From positions 1-13,818 of the forward strand of contig MEFT01000015.1 of assembly GCA_001725215.1 (NCBI GenBank): DNA of 13,818 nucleotides, read 5' to 3'. This document shows positions 6,035-12,119 of this stretch, in pieces. A program made the translations under genes and the position numbers. Positions within the stretch are counted from its first letter, which is position 1, and every line of letters starts with the position of its first letter. The DNA comes from Clostridium sp. SCN 57-10. Lineage in GTDB: Bacteria > Bacillota > Clostridia > Oscillospirales > Butyricicoccaceae. Below the pieces are notes generated by a model. It saw only the letters and a program-made list of their open reading frames with translations. It was not told the DNA's origin and did no database searches.

Positions 6035-6961
6035 CTAGCCGTAAAGCCCTGCGGAAAGATAGCGCTCGCCGCTGTCGGGCAGCAGCACGACGACCGTTTT
6101 GCCCGTGTTTTCATACCGCTGCGCAACCGAAACGGCGGCGGAAAGCGCCGCGCCCGACGAAATGCCGCACAAGACGCCCTCGCGTGCCGCACATTCACGC
6201 GCCATAGCAAAGCTGTCCGGCGTGCGGGCGCGGATCACTTCGTCGATGATATAGGTGTTTAGGATGGGGGGCACGAAGCCCGCGCCGATGCCCTGCAGCA
6301 CGTGCCCGCCCGGAAAGCCGCCGGACAGCACGGGGGAATCGACCGGCTCTACGGCGATCACGCGGCAATCCGGAAAGTGCATTTTCAGCACCTCGCCGCA
6401 ACCGGTCAGCGATGCGCCCGTGCCGACGCCCGCTACGAAGCAGTCGATGCCGCCGGGCAGCGCGTCGAGAATCTCGCGCGCAGTGGTGCGGCGGTGCGCT
6501 TCGCAGGCGGCGTCGTTTTCAAACTGGCAGGGCTGGAAGCAGGGCGACGCAGAGCACAGCTCCCGCGCTCGCTCGGCACAGCGCGCAAGCCCCTGTGCGG
6601 CAGGCGTTTCTTCGATGCGCGCCCCAAACGCCGCGATAAGAGCGCGCCGTTCGTGCGGCGTATTGTCGGGCAGAACGATAACACATTTAAGACCCAGCGC
6701 GGCACACGCCATCGCCATCGACACGCCCGCGTTGCCGCCCGACCCCTCGACGACCGTCATTCCCTCGGTCAGCACGCCGCGCGAAAGCGCGTCGCGCAGC
6801 ATAAAAAGGGCGGCGCGGTCTTTGAGGCTGCCGCCGGGGTTATAGCTTTCCAGCTTGCCGTAAAGTGCGGCGCGGCAGCCGTGCGCCTGCTCGAGCCGCT
6901 TGAGACGAAGCAGCGGAGTTGCGCCGATCAGCTCGGCCGCGCTGCCGTATACCTGCGTCAT
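6035..6961 (-). CDS. cysK: Cysteine synthase-family PLP enzyme with an altered substrate loop
   Basis: A 308-residue cytoplasmic fold-type II PLP enzyme, the usual length for O-acetylserine sulfhydrylase. The PLP lysine is K47 in NPGGSLKDRAA. The phosphate-binding loop is GVGTGASLTG (178-187) and the C-terminal GISSGAA (266-272) is typical. The family would make cysteine from O-acetylserine and sulfide. The substrate-binding asparagine loop, normally TSGNTG, reads SGGNAG here (74-79); N77, which contacts PLP, is kept but the flanking serine and threonines are changed. GTGGT is also GTGAS. It may therefore be a paralogue using another activated serine or another nucleophile. A ribosome site AAAGGGG lies about eight bases before the start. 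Its promoter region faces that of serC. Only a weak hairpin (CGCC/GGCG, 6021-6034) follows the stop. Confidence 0.85.
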   Translation of the reverse strand: MTQVYGSAAELIGATPLLRLKRLEQAHGCRAALYGKLESYNPGGSLKDRAALFMLRDALSRGVLTEGMTVVEGSGGNAGVSMAMACAALGLKCVIVLPDNTPHERRALIAAFGARIEETPAAQGLARCAERARELCSASPCFQPCQFENDAACEAHRRTTAREILDALPGGIDCFVAGVGTGASLTGCGEVLKMHFPDCRVIAVEPVDSPVLSGGFPGGHVLQGIGAGFVPPILNTYIIDEVIRARTPDSFAMARECAAREGVLCGISSGAALSAAVSVAQRYENTGKTVVVLLPDSGERYLSAGLYG

Positions 6962-7102
6962 CCGAACACCCCTTTCCGCAATGAATCTTGATAATTGGCT
7001 AAATCGACAAACAATTTGCCTGTTTTAGAGGAACACCTCAAAAATTTATCGGATTGATCGATTGCGCCGCGTCATATTCGGCAAAAATGGTGAAATAAGA
7101 TA

Positions 7103-7131
7103 TTGCTTGTTCTTTGTAATAATGATAGACT
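7103..7131 (+). promoter_or_regulatory. Candidate sigma-A promoter of the serC operon
   Basis: TTGCTT at 7103-7108 and TAGACT at 7126-7131 are 17 bases apart in the AT-rich divergent gap, putting the start point near 7138, about 54 bases before serC. The -10 box is only a fair match, so the call is tentative. No T-box signature (AGGGUGG-type) is visible upstream of serC. Confidence 0.5.
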
Positions 7132-7154
7132 ATATCTGACCAAGAAACAAGCAA
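7103..7154. promoter_or_regulatory. Imperfect inverted repeat bracketing the serC promoter, possible operator
   Basis: TTGCTTGTTCTTTG at 7103-7116 and CAAGAAACAAGCAA at 7141-7154 are inverted copies matching at 12 of 14 positions, with 24 bases between. The left arm covers the -35 box and the right arm lies just past the predicted start point. This geometry suits a dimeric repressor with two half-sites, or DNA looping. If transcription starts upstream of 7103 it could instead form an RNA stem. Confidence 0.5.
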
Positions 7155-7191
7155 AATGAAGTATTTTTGATAACAATAGGAGGAGTCTGTT

Positions 7192-8280
7192 ATGAAGTAT
7201 GATCGCAGCTTTAATTTCTCCGCCGGCCCCGCGATGATGCCCGAGGCGGTTCTGGAGGAAATCCGCGACGAAATGATGAACTACCGCGGAAGCGGCATGT
7301 GCGTCATGGAGATGAGCCACCGCTCGAAGGTGTTCCAGCAGATCTGCGACGAGGCGGAGGCCGACCTGCGCGAGCTGATGGGCATTCCCGACAATTATAA
7401 GGTTCTGTTTGTGCAGGGCGGCGGCACGCTGCAGTTTGCCATGGTTCCGATGAACCTGATGAAAAACGGTAAGGCCTGCTATGTGGAAACGGGTGCGTGG
7501 TCGAAGAAGGCCATTGAGGAAGCGAGAAAATACGGCGAAGTAACCGTCGTCGCCTCGAGCAAGGACAAGAAGTTCTCCTATGTGCCCGACTGCTCGAACC
7601 TTGACATCCCCGAAGACGCCGACTATGTCTATATCTGCGAGAACGAGACGATCAATGGCACGACCTTCCACAAGCTGCCCAACACGAAGGGAACCGTCCG
7701 CGTGTCCGACCAGTCGTCCATGTTCCTTTCGAAGCCGTGCAACGTGTCTGACTACGGCCTCATCTGGGCGGGCGTGCAGAAGAACGTCGGCCCCGCCGGC
7801 ATGACGGTCGTCATCGTTCGTGAGGATCTGATCCGCGACGATCTCGACCCCAAGACTCCGATTTATATGAAGTATAAGACCCACGCCGACGAAGGCTCGA
7901 TGTACAACACGCCGAACTGCTGGGCGATCTATTGCTGCGGCAAGGTGTTTAAGTACCTCAAGAACATCGGCGGACTCGAGGCGATGAACAAGATCAACGA
8001 AGAAAAGGCCGCCGTGCTTTATGACTTCCTCGATTCTTCCGCGATGTTCAAGGGCGCCGTCGTCAAGGAAGACCGCTCGTTGATGAACATTCCGTTCGTC
8101 ACCGCTTCGGCCGAGATGGACGAGAAGGTCGTTGCCGCCACGAAGAAGGCCGGCTTTGACAACCTGAAGGGCCACAAGAGCGTCGGCGGTCTGCGCGCCT
8201 CGACGTATAACGCGATGCCGAAGGAGGGCGTAATCGCCCTGGTCGACTTCCTCAAGAAGTTCGAAGCCGAAAACAAGTAA
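7192..8280 (+). CDS. serC: Phosphoserine aminotransferase
   Basis: A 362-residue cytoplasmic fold-type I PLP enzyme of normal length that transfers an amino group from glutamate to 3-phosphohydroxypyruvate, giving O-phosphoserine. The family start FNFSAGPAMMPEAVLEE (8-24) is clear. MEMSHRS (39-45), the FVQGGGTLQFAMVPMNL cofactor segment (73-89) and the PLP lysine K197 in AGVQKNVGPAG follow in the expected places. AGGAGG at 7178-7183, eight bases upstream, fixes the start. It is the first gene of a tight cluster with serA (19 bases on) and a DUF1015 gene. The promoter and a possible operator lie in the divergent gap shared with the cysK-like gene. Confidence 0.97.
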   Translation: MKYDRSFNFSAGPAMMPEAVLEEIRDEMMNYRGSGMCVMEMSHRSKVFQQICDEAEADLRELMGIPDNYKVLFVQGGGTLQFAMVPMNLMKNGKACYVETGAWSKKAIEEARKYGEVTVVASSKDKKFSYVPDCSNLDIPEDADYVYICENETINGTTFHKLPNTKGTVRVSDQSSMFLSKPCNVSDYGLIWAGVQKNVGPAGMTVVIVREDLIRDDLDPKTPIYMKYKTHADEGSMYNTPNCWAIYCCGKVFKYLKNIGGLEAMNKINEEKAAVLYDFLDSSAMFKGAVVKEDRSLMNIPFVTASAEMDEKVVAATKKAGFDNLKGHKSVGGLRASTYNAMPKEGVIALVDFLKKFEAENK

Positions 8281-8299
8281 GAGAAAGAGGTACGTTTCT

Positions 8300-9211
8300 A
8301 TGATTAGAGTTCTTGCAGCAGACGGCATGGAAGCTTCCGCCGTTGCGGCGCTTGAAGCCAAGGGCTTTGAGGTTGTACAGAAGTTTTACGAGCCCGAGGA
8401 GCTTGCCGAAAAGGTGAAGGAGTTTGACGCGCTTGTCGTCCGCTCGGCCACCAAGGTGCGCAAGCCGATCGTTGACGCAGCCGTCGCGGGCGGCCGTTTG
8501 AGGCTCGTGCTGCGCGGCGGTGTCGGTGTGGACAACATCGACGTCGAATACGCCGAACAGAACGGCATCAAGGTAAGCAACACGCCGCGCGCCTCGTCGG
8601 CGTCGGTCGCCGAGCTTGCGCTTGGCCATATGTTCGCCATGGCGCGCTATATCTCGATTGCGAACGTCACGATGCGCAACGGCGAGTGGAACAAGAAGCA
8701 TTATGAGGGCATCGAGCTGGGCGGCAAGACGCTCGGCCTCATCGGCATGGGCCGCATCTCGCAGGAGATCGCGAAGCGCGCCGTCGCCCTCGGCATGAAG
8801 GTCGTCTATACCGACATTTTCGAGATTCCCGGCCTGCCCGCCGAATACACCTCCATGTCGCGTGAAGAAGTGCTGAAAAACGCCGACTTCGTTTCCCTGC
8901 ACATTCCCATGCCGGCCGACAAGAAGCCGGTCATCACGGCAAACGAGCTTGCTCTGATGAAGCCGACGGCGTTCATCGTCAACACCGCGCGCGGCGGCCT
9001 CATCTGTGAGGAAGCGCTGTGTGACGCGCTCGACGCGGACAAGCTGGCCGGCGCTGCGCTCGACGTATTTGCCGAGGAGCCGACGAAGAACGAGCGTCTG
9101 CTCAAGCACCCGAAGGTGTCCGTGACGCCGCACATCGGCGGCTCGACTAAAGAGGCGCAGGGCCGCATCGGCGAGGAGCTCGTCGAGCTGCTCACCAAGT
9201 TCTTCGCGTAA
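8300..9211 (+). CDS. serA: D-3-phosphoglycerate dehydrogenase, short form
   Basis: A 303-residue NAD-dependent D-2-hydroxyacid dehydrogenase that would oxidise 3-phosphoglycerate to phosphohydroxypyruvate, the first step of serine synthesis. The nucleotide-binding loop is GLIGMGRIS (146-154), where the last glycine of the usual GxGxxG is serine. Catalytic residues are visible as R231 (NTARGG), E260 (FAEEP) and H278 (PHIGGST). RGGVGVDNID (72-81) is the typical hinge segment. The protein ends straight after the substrate domain, so it lacks the ACT or ASB regulatory domains that give serine feedback inhibition in longer SerA proteins. The assignment as SerA rather than another 2-hydroxyacid dehydrogenase rests largely on its place directly after serC. 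The ribosome site is GAAAGAGG about seven bases upstream. Confidence 0.93.
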   Translation: MIRVLAADGMEASAVAALEAKGFEVVQKFYEPEELAEKVKEFDALVVRSATKVRKPIVDAAVAGGRLRLVLRGGVGVDNIDVEYAEQNGIKVSNTPRASSASVAELALGHMFAMARYISIANVTMRNGEWNKKHYEGIELGGKTLGLIGMGRISQEIAKRAVALGMKVVYTDIFEIPGLPAEYTSMSREEVLKNADFVSLHIPMPADKKPVITANELALMKPTAFIVNTARGGLICEEALCDALDADKLAGAALDVFAEEPTKNERLLKHPKVSVTPHIGGSTKEAQGRIGEELVELLTKFFA

Positions 9212-9241
9212 ACCCCACCCGAACAAAAAGGAGAAACGAAT

Positions 9242-10498
9242 ATGGCAATCGTCCGCCCCTTCAAGGCGGTGCGCCCGACGCCCGAGCTTGCCGCACGCGT
9301 CGCTTCGCATCCCTATGATGTCATGAACTATGAGGAAGCCTGCGAGATGGTCAAGGGCAACCCCTATTCCTACCTGCACGTCGACCGTTCCGAGGTCGAC
9401 CTGCCCCCCGAGACCGACCACTATGCGCAGATCGTGTATGAGAAGGCGGCCGAAACGCTGCACGGCATGCTGAAAAACGGCACGCTGGTGCGCGAGGAAA
9501 AAGCCTGCTTCTATGTGCTGCGCCAGGTGATGAACGGCCGCGCCCAGACGGGTGTCGTCGCGTGCGCCTCGATTGACGACTATATGAGCAACAACATCAA
9601 GAAGCACGAGCTGACCCGCGCCGAGAAGGAAGAAGACCGCTGCAACCACGTCGACTTCTGCAACGCGAACACCGGCGTCGTATTCCTCACCTACCGCGCG
9701 CGCCGCGGCGTCAACGAAATCGTCGACGAGGCGATGAAGCAGGCTCCCCTGTTCGACTTCTCGTTTGAGGGCGTGCAACAGACCGTCTGGGTCATCGCAA
9801 ATCCCGATGATATCGCCACGCTCGAAAGCGAGTTCAAGGCGACCGATTCGCTCTATATCGCGGACGGACACCACCGCTCGGCGTCTGCCGTGCGCATCGG
9901 CCGCAAGCGCCGCGCGCAGAACCCGAACTATACAGGCGACGAAGAATTTAACTTCTTCCTCGCCGTGCTCTTCCCCGACGAGCAGCTCTACTGCATGGAC
10001 TATAACCGCGTCGTGCTCGACCTCAACGGTCTGACGAACGAGGCGTTTATGGACAAGGTGGCGGAGAAGTTTGACGTTTCCCCCGTCGCGGCGCTCGGCA
10101 ACGACGCGCAGGGCAAGACTGACGTGCAGGAAAAGCACACGTTCGGCATGTATCTGGGCGGCGCATGGTATCTGCTGCGCGCCAAGAGCGGCACGTTTGA
10201 CGCAAACGACGTTGTGGCGCAGCTCGACGTGGCGATTCTGCAGAACAACCTGCTGCATCCCATTCTGGGCATCGGCGACCCGCGCAAGGACAAGCGCATC
10301 GACTTCGTCGGCGGCATCCGCGGCCTTAAGGAGCTGGAGCGCCGCGTCAAGGAAGGCGCAGCCGTGGCGTTTGCCATGTGCCCGACGAGCATGGCAGACC
10401 TGTTTGCCATCGCCGACGCGGGCGAGATCATGCCGCCCAAGAGCACCTGGTTTGAGCCGAAGCTGCTGTCCGGTATGTTCGTACACGAGTTATCCTAA
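9242..10498 (+). CDS. DUF1015 family protein in the serine operon
   Basis: A 418-residue cytoplasmic protein of full family length. It begins with the typical IVRPFKAVRP and SHPYDVMNYEEA segments. KKHELTRAEKEEDR (120-133) and YIADGHHRSASA (205-216) are the conserved motifs of DUF1015. The DGHHR motif (208-212) resembles the DGH-R element that I recall from ParB/sulfiredoxin-fold free serine kinases (SerK, SbnI), so a phosphotransfer role on serine or phosphoserine is possible but unproven. The operon makes phosphoserine but has no recognisable phosphoserine phosphatase, which makes the location suggestive. It starts 30 bases after serA with AAAGGAGAAA as ribosome site. A strong terminator follows directly, so it is the last gene of the operon. 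Confidence 0.85.
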   Translation: MAIVRPFKAVRPTPELAARVASHPYDVMNYEEACEMVKGNPYSYLHVDRSEVDLPPETDHYAQIVYEKAAETLHGMLKNGTLVREEKACFYVLRQVMNGRAQTGVVACASIDDYMSNNIKKHELTRAEKEEDRCNHVDFCNANTGVVFLTYRARRGVNEIVDEAMKQAPLFDFSFEGVQQTVWVIANPDDIATLESEFKATDSLYIADGHHRSASAVRIGRKRRAQNPNYTGDEEFNFFLAVLFPDEQLYCMDYNRVVLDLNGLTNEAFMDKVAEKFDVSPVAALGNDAQGKTDVQEKHTFGMYLGGAWYLLRAKSGTFDANDVVAQLDVAILQNNLLHPILGIGDPRKDKRIDFVGGIRGLKELERRVKEGAAVAFAMCPTSMADLFAIADAGEIMPPKSTWFEPKLLSGMFVHELS

Positions 10499-10506
10499 AA
10501 TAGTCG

Positions 10507-10534
10507 AAGGGGGATGCGAATGCATCCCCCTTTT
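10507..10534 (+). terminator. Intrinsic terminator of the serC-serA-DUF1015 operon
   Basis: AAGGGGGATGC at 10507-10517 pairs perfectly with GCATCCCCCTT at 10522-10532 around a GAAT loop, ending in TTTT. It begins eight bases after the stop codon and just before the hydrogenase-operon promoter. Confidence 0.92.
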
Positions 10535-10552
10535 CTTAACACAAAAATTTGC

Positions 10553-10581
10553 TTGATTTTATGCGTGTGGCATGATATGAT
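10553..10581 (+). promoter_or_regulatory. Sigma-A promoter of the hydrogenase maturation operon
   Basis: TTGATT at 10553-10558 and TATGAT at 10576-10581 are separated by exactly 17 bases; each box matches the consensus at four or five of six positions. Transcription would start near 10588. This leaves a leader of about 170 bases before the first gene, long enough to hold a regulatory RNA. Confidence 0.8.
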
Positions 10582-10587
10582 GCTTAC

Positions 10588-10760
10588 ATACACTGAGTTG
10601 CGAGAATTTCTTGCGATAAAGTAAACCAACGCACGAAAAATTGCATAGATTCACTCTGACTTGAAGTATTTTTCTGAGAGAAAGGCGAATGAGAACCGAA
10701 CCATGCTTATGGGGGATTTCTGCGCCTTTCGGGGCGCATTTTTTATTTTTAGGAGGGCTT
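10588..10760 (+). promoter_or_regulatory. Structured 5' leader with antiterminator/terminator switch (candidate attenuator or riboswitch)
   Basis: This AT-rich leader carries mutually exclusive pairings. GAAAGGCG at 10680-10687 can pair perfectly with CGCCTTTC at 10723-10730; those bases also form the left arm and loop of the intrinsic terminator at 10721-10744. Between them is a small hairpin CCAT-GCTT-ATGG (10701-10712). Further upstream, GCGAGA/TCTTGC (about 10600-10614, with one G-U pair) can pair, as can TTCACTC with GAGAGAA (one mismatch) near 10649-10682. The latter overlaps the antiterminator and could act as the anti-antiterminator. I do not recognise any known riboswitch consensus, T-box or SAM-box core in it. 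A short in-frame reading frame from ATG 10689 crosses the terminator, so control by leader translation is an alternative. Confidence 0.6.
10721..10744 (+). terminator. Intrinsic terminator inside the hyd operon leader
   Basis: TGCGCCT at 10721-10727 pairs with GGGCGCA at 10732-10738 around a TTCG loop (closing pair T-G), followed by six T and then ATTTTT. It stands between the promoter and the ribosome site AGGAGGG (10751-10757) of the first gene, so it must be bypassed for the operon to be expressed. Confidence 0.85.
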
Positions 10761-11024
10761 ATGGAAACGAGAATCGCCGTCATCGGCATCATTGTGGAAA
10801 ACCGCGAGAGCACCGAGCCGCTCAATAAGATTCTGCACGAATACGGGCAATATATCATCGGGCGGATGGGTATTCCCTACCGCGAGCGCAGTTTAAACAT
10901 CATCAGCATCGCCGTCGACGCGCCGCAGGACGTTATCAGCGCGCTGTCGGGCAAGATCGGCCGCCTGCCCTGTGTCAGCGCCAAGACCGCTTATTCCAAT
11001 GTGGTGACCACGCATGAAACCTGA
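10761..11024 (+). CDS. TM1266-type iron-only hydrogenase system putative regulator
   Basis: An 87-residue protein of the small family found next to [FeFe]-hydrogenase maturation genes, with an ACT/NikR-C-terminal-like ferredoxin fold. The typical start ETRIAVIGIIVENRES, then LNKILHEYGQYIIGRMGIPY, and the end LPCVSAKTAYS are all recognisable. ATG 10761 is preceded by AGGAGGG, three bases away. An in-frame ATG at 10689 would add 24 residues, but that stretch is the terminator hairpin and is not family-like. The protein has no DNA-binding domain of its own. The family is presumed to regulate or assist the hydrogenase system, but its mechanism is not established. Its last 11 bases overlap hydE, which indicates translational coupling. 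Confidence 0.88.
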   Translation: METRIAVIGIIVENRESTEPLNKILHEYGQYIIGRMGIPYRERSLNIISIAVDAPQDVISALSGKIGRLPCVSAKTAYSNVVTTHET

Positions 11025-12066
11025 AATGAAAGCGCTGATCGACAAACTGGAGTGTGAGCATAATCTGAGCCGCGCGGAGTTCACCGCGCTTCTAAACGAA
11101 CGCGACGGGCAAACGGCGGATTATCTGTTTGCCCGCGCCCGCGAGGTACGCCACGCCGTATACGGGCGCGAGGTCTACACCCGCGGGCTGATCGAGTTCA
11201 CGAATTACTGCAAAAACGACTGCTATTACTGTGGCATCCGTAAAAGCAACGCAGGCGCCGTGCGCTATCGCCTGAGCGACGAGGATATCTTAGACTGCTG
11301 CCGCATCGGGTATGAGCTGGGCTTTCGCACCTTTGTGCTGCAGGGCGGCGAGGACCCCTACTTTACCGACGAGCGCCTGTGCGCCATTGTCTCGGCCATC
11401 CGGCAGAGTTACCCCGACTGCGCCATCACGCTTTCGCTCGGCGAGCGCAGCCGCGAAAGCTATCAGGCGCTGTTTGACAGCGGCGCAAACCGCTATCTGC
11501 TGCGCCACGAAACGGCAAACGACGCGCATTACCGCACGCTGCACCCTGAGCCGCTGACGCTTGAGCACCGCATGCAGTGCCTTTCCGACCTCAAGGACAT
11601 CGGCTTTCAGGTCGGCTGCGGCATGATGGTCGGCTCACCGGGGCAGACGGACGACTGCATTGTAGACGACCTCGTGTTCCTCAAGCAGTTCGATCCCCAC
11701 ATGGTGGGCATCGGCCCGTTTATCCCGCACCACAGCACGCCGTTCGCAACCCATGCGGCAGGAACGCTTGAGCTGACGCTTTACCTGCTCGGCATCGTGC
11801 GTCTGCTGCTGCCGCGCGTGCTGCTGCCCGCCACCACGGCGCTTGGCACCATCGACCCGCTGGGGCGCGAAAAAGGCGTGCAGGCGGGGTGCAACGTCGT
11901 GATGCCCAACCTGTCGCCGACCGACGTGCGCGGCAAATATCTGCTCTACGACAATAAAATCTGCACGGGCGACGAGGCGGCCGAGTGCCGCGCCTGCCTG
12001 CAGCGCCGCATGGAGGGCATCGGCTACGAGCTCGTCACCGCGCGGGGCGACTATCGCGCCGAATGA
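11014..12066 (+). CDS. hydE: [FeFe] hydrogenase H-cluster radical SAM maturase HydE
   Basis: A 350-residue cytoplasmic radical SAM enzyme, normal length, that works on the HydG-made iron-cysteine-CO-cyanide complex in building the 2Fe subcluster. The radical SAM 4Fe-4S ligands are C66, C70 and C73 (CKNDCYYC, CX3CX2C). VLQGGEDPYF follows in the place of the family's glycine-rich SAM-binding GGE motif. The optional second cluster site near the C-terminus is intact as C317-X7-C325-X2-C328, which many HydE proteins lack. The family look-alikes BioB and PylB are less likely because of the neighbours. The gene starts inside the end of the TM1266-type gene, and hydG follows after 53 bases. Confidence 0.95.
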   Translation: MKPEMKALIDKLECEHNLSRAEFTALLNERDGQTADYLFARAREVRHAVYGREVYTRGLIEFTNYCKNDCYYCGIRKSNAGAVRYRLSDEDILDCCRIGYELGFRTFVLQGGEDPYFTDERLCAIVSAIRQSYPDCAITLSLGERSRESYQALFDSGANRYLLRHETANDAHYRTLHPEPLTLEHRMQCLSDLKDIGFQVGCGMMVGSPGQTDDCIVDDLVFLKQFDPHMVGIGPFIPHHSTPFATHAAGTLELTLYLLGIVRLLLPRVLLPATTALGTIDPLGREKGVQAGCNVVMPNLSPTDVRGKYLLYDNKICTGDEAAECRACLQRRMEGIGYELVTARGDYRAE

Positions 12067-12119
12067 ATCATACAAGCTAACGGGGAAGAAATTCTGACCC
12101 ATAAGAAAGGAAGCCGTAT

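Noticed and set aside
6962..7191. T-box or SAM-box leader ahead of serC or cysK
   Set aside because: No AGGGUGG-type T-box sequence or SAM-I core is present on either strand, and the gap is short.
7072..8361. Long - strand open frame opposite serC
   Set aside because: It shadows a full-length serC and shows the composition expected of the complementary strand; no ribosome site or domain.
8252..10486. Long - strand open frame across serA and the DUF1015 gene (744 codons)
   Set aside because: It is antisense to two clear family genes, arises from GC-rich codon bias, is rich in Arg/His/Val/Ala and has no known motif.
10689..10760. A 24-residue N-terminal extension of the TM1266-type protein starting at ATG 10689
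   Set aside because: The stretch is the antiterminator/terminator region, the encoded residues are not family-like, and AGGAGGG just before ATG 10761 gives a clear start. It is kept only as a possible leader-peptide alternative in the attenuator note.
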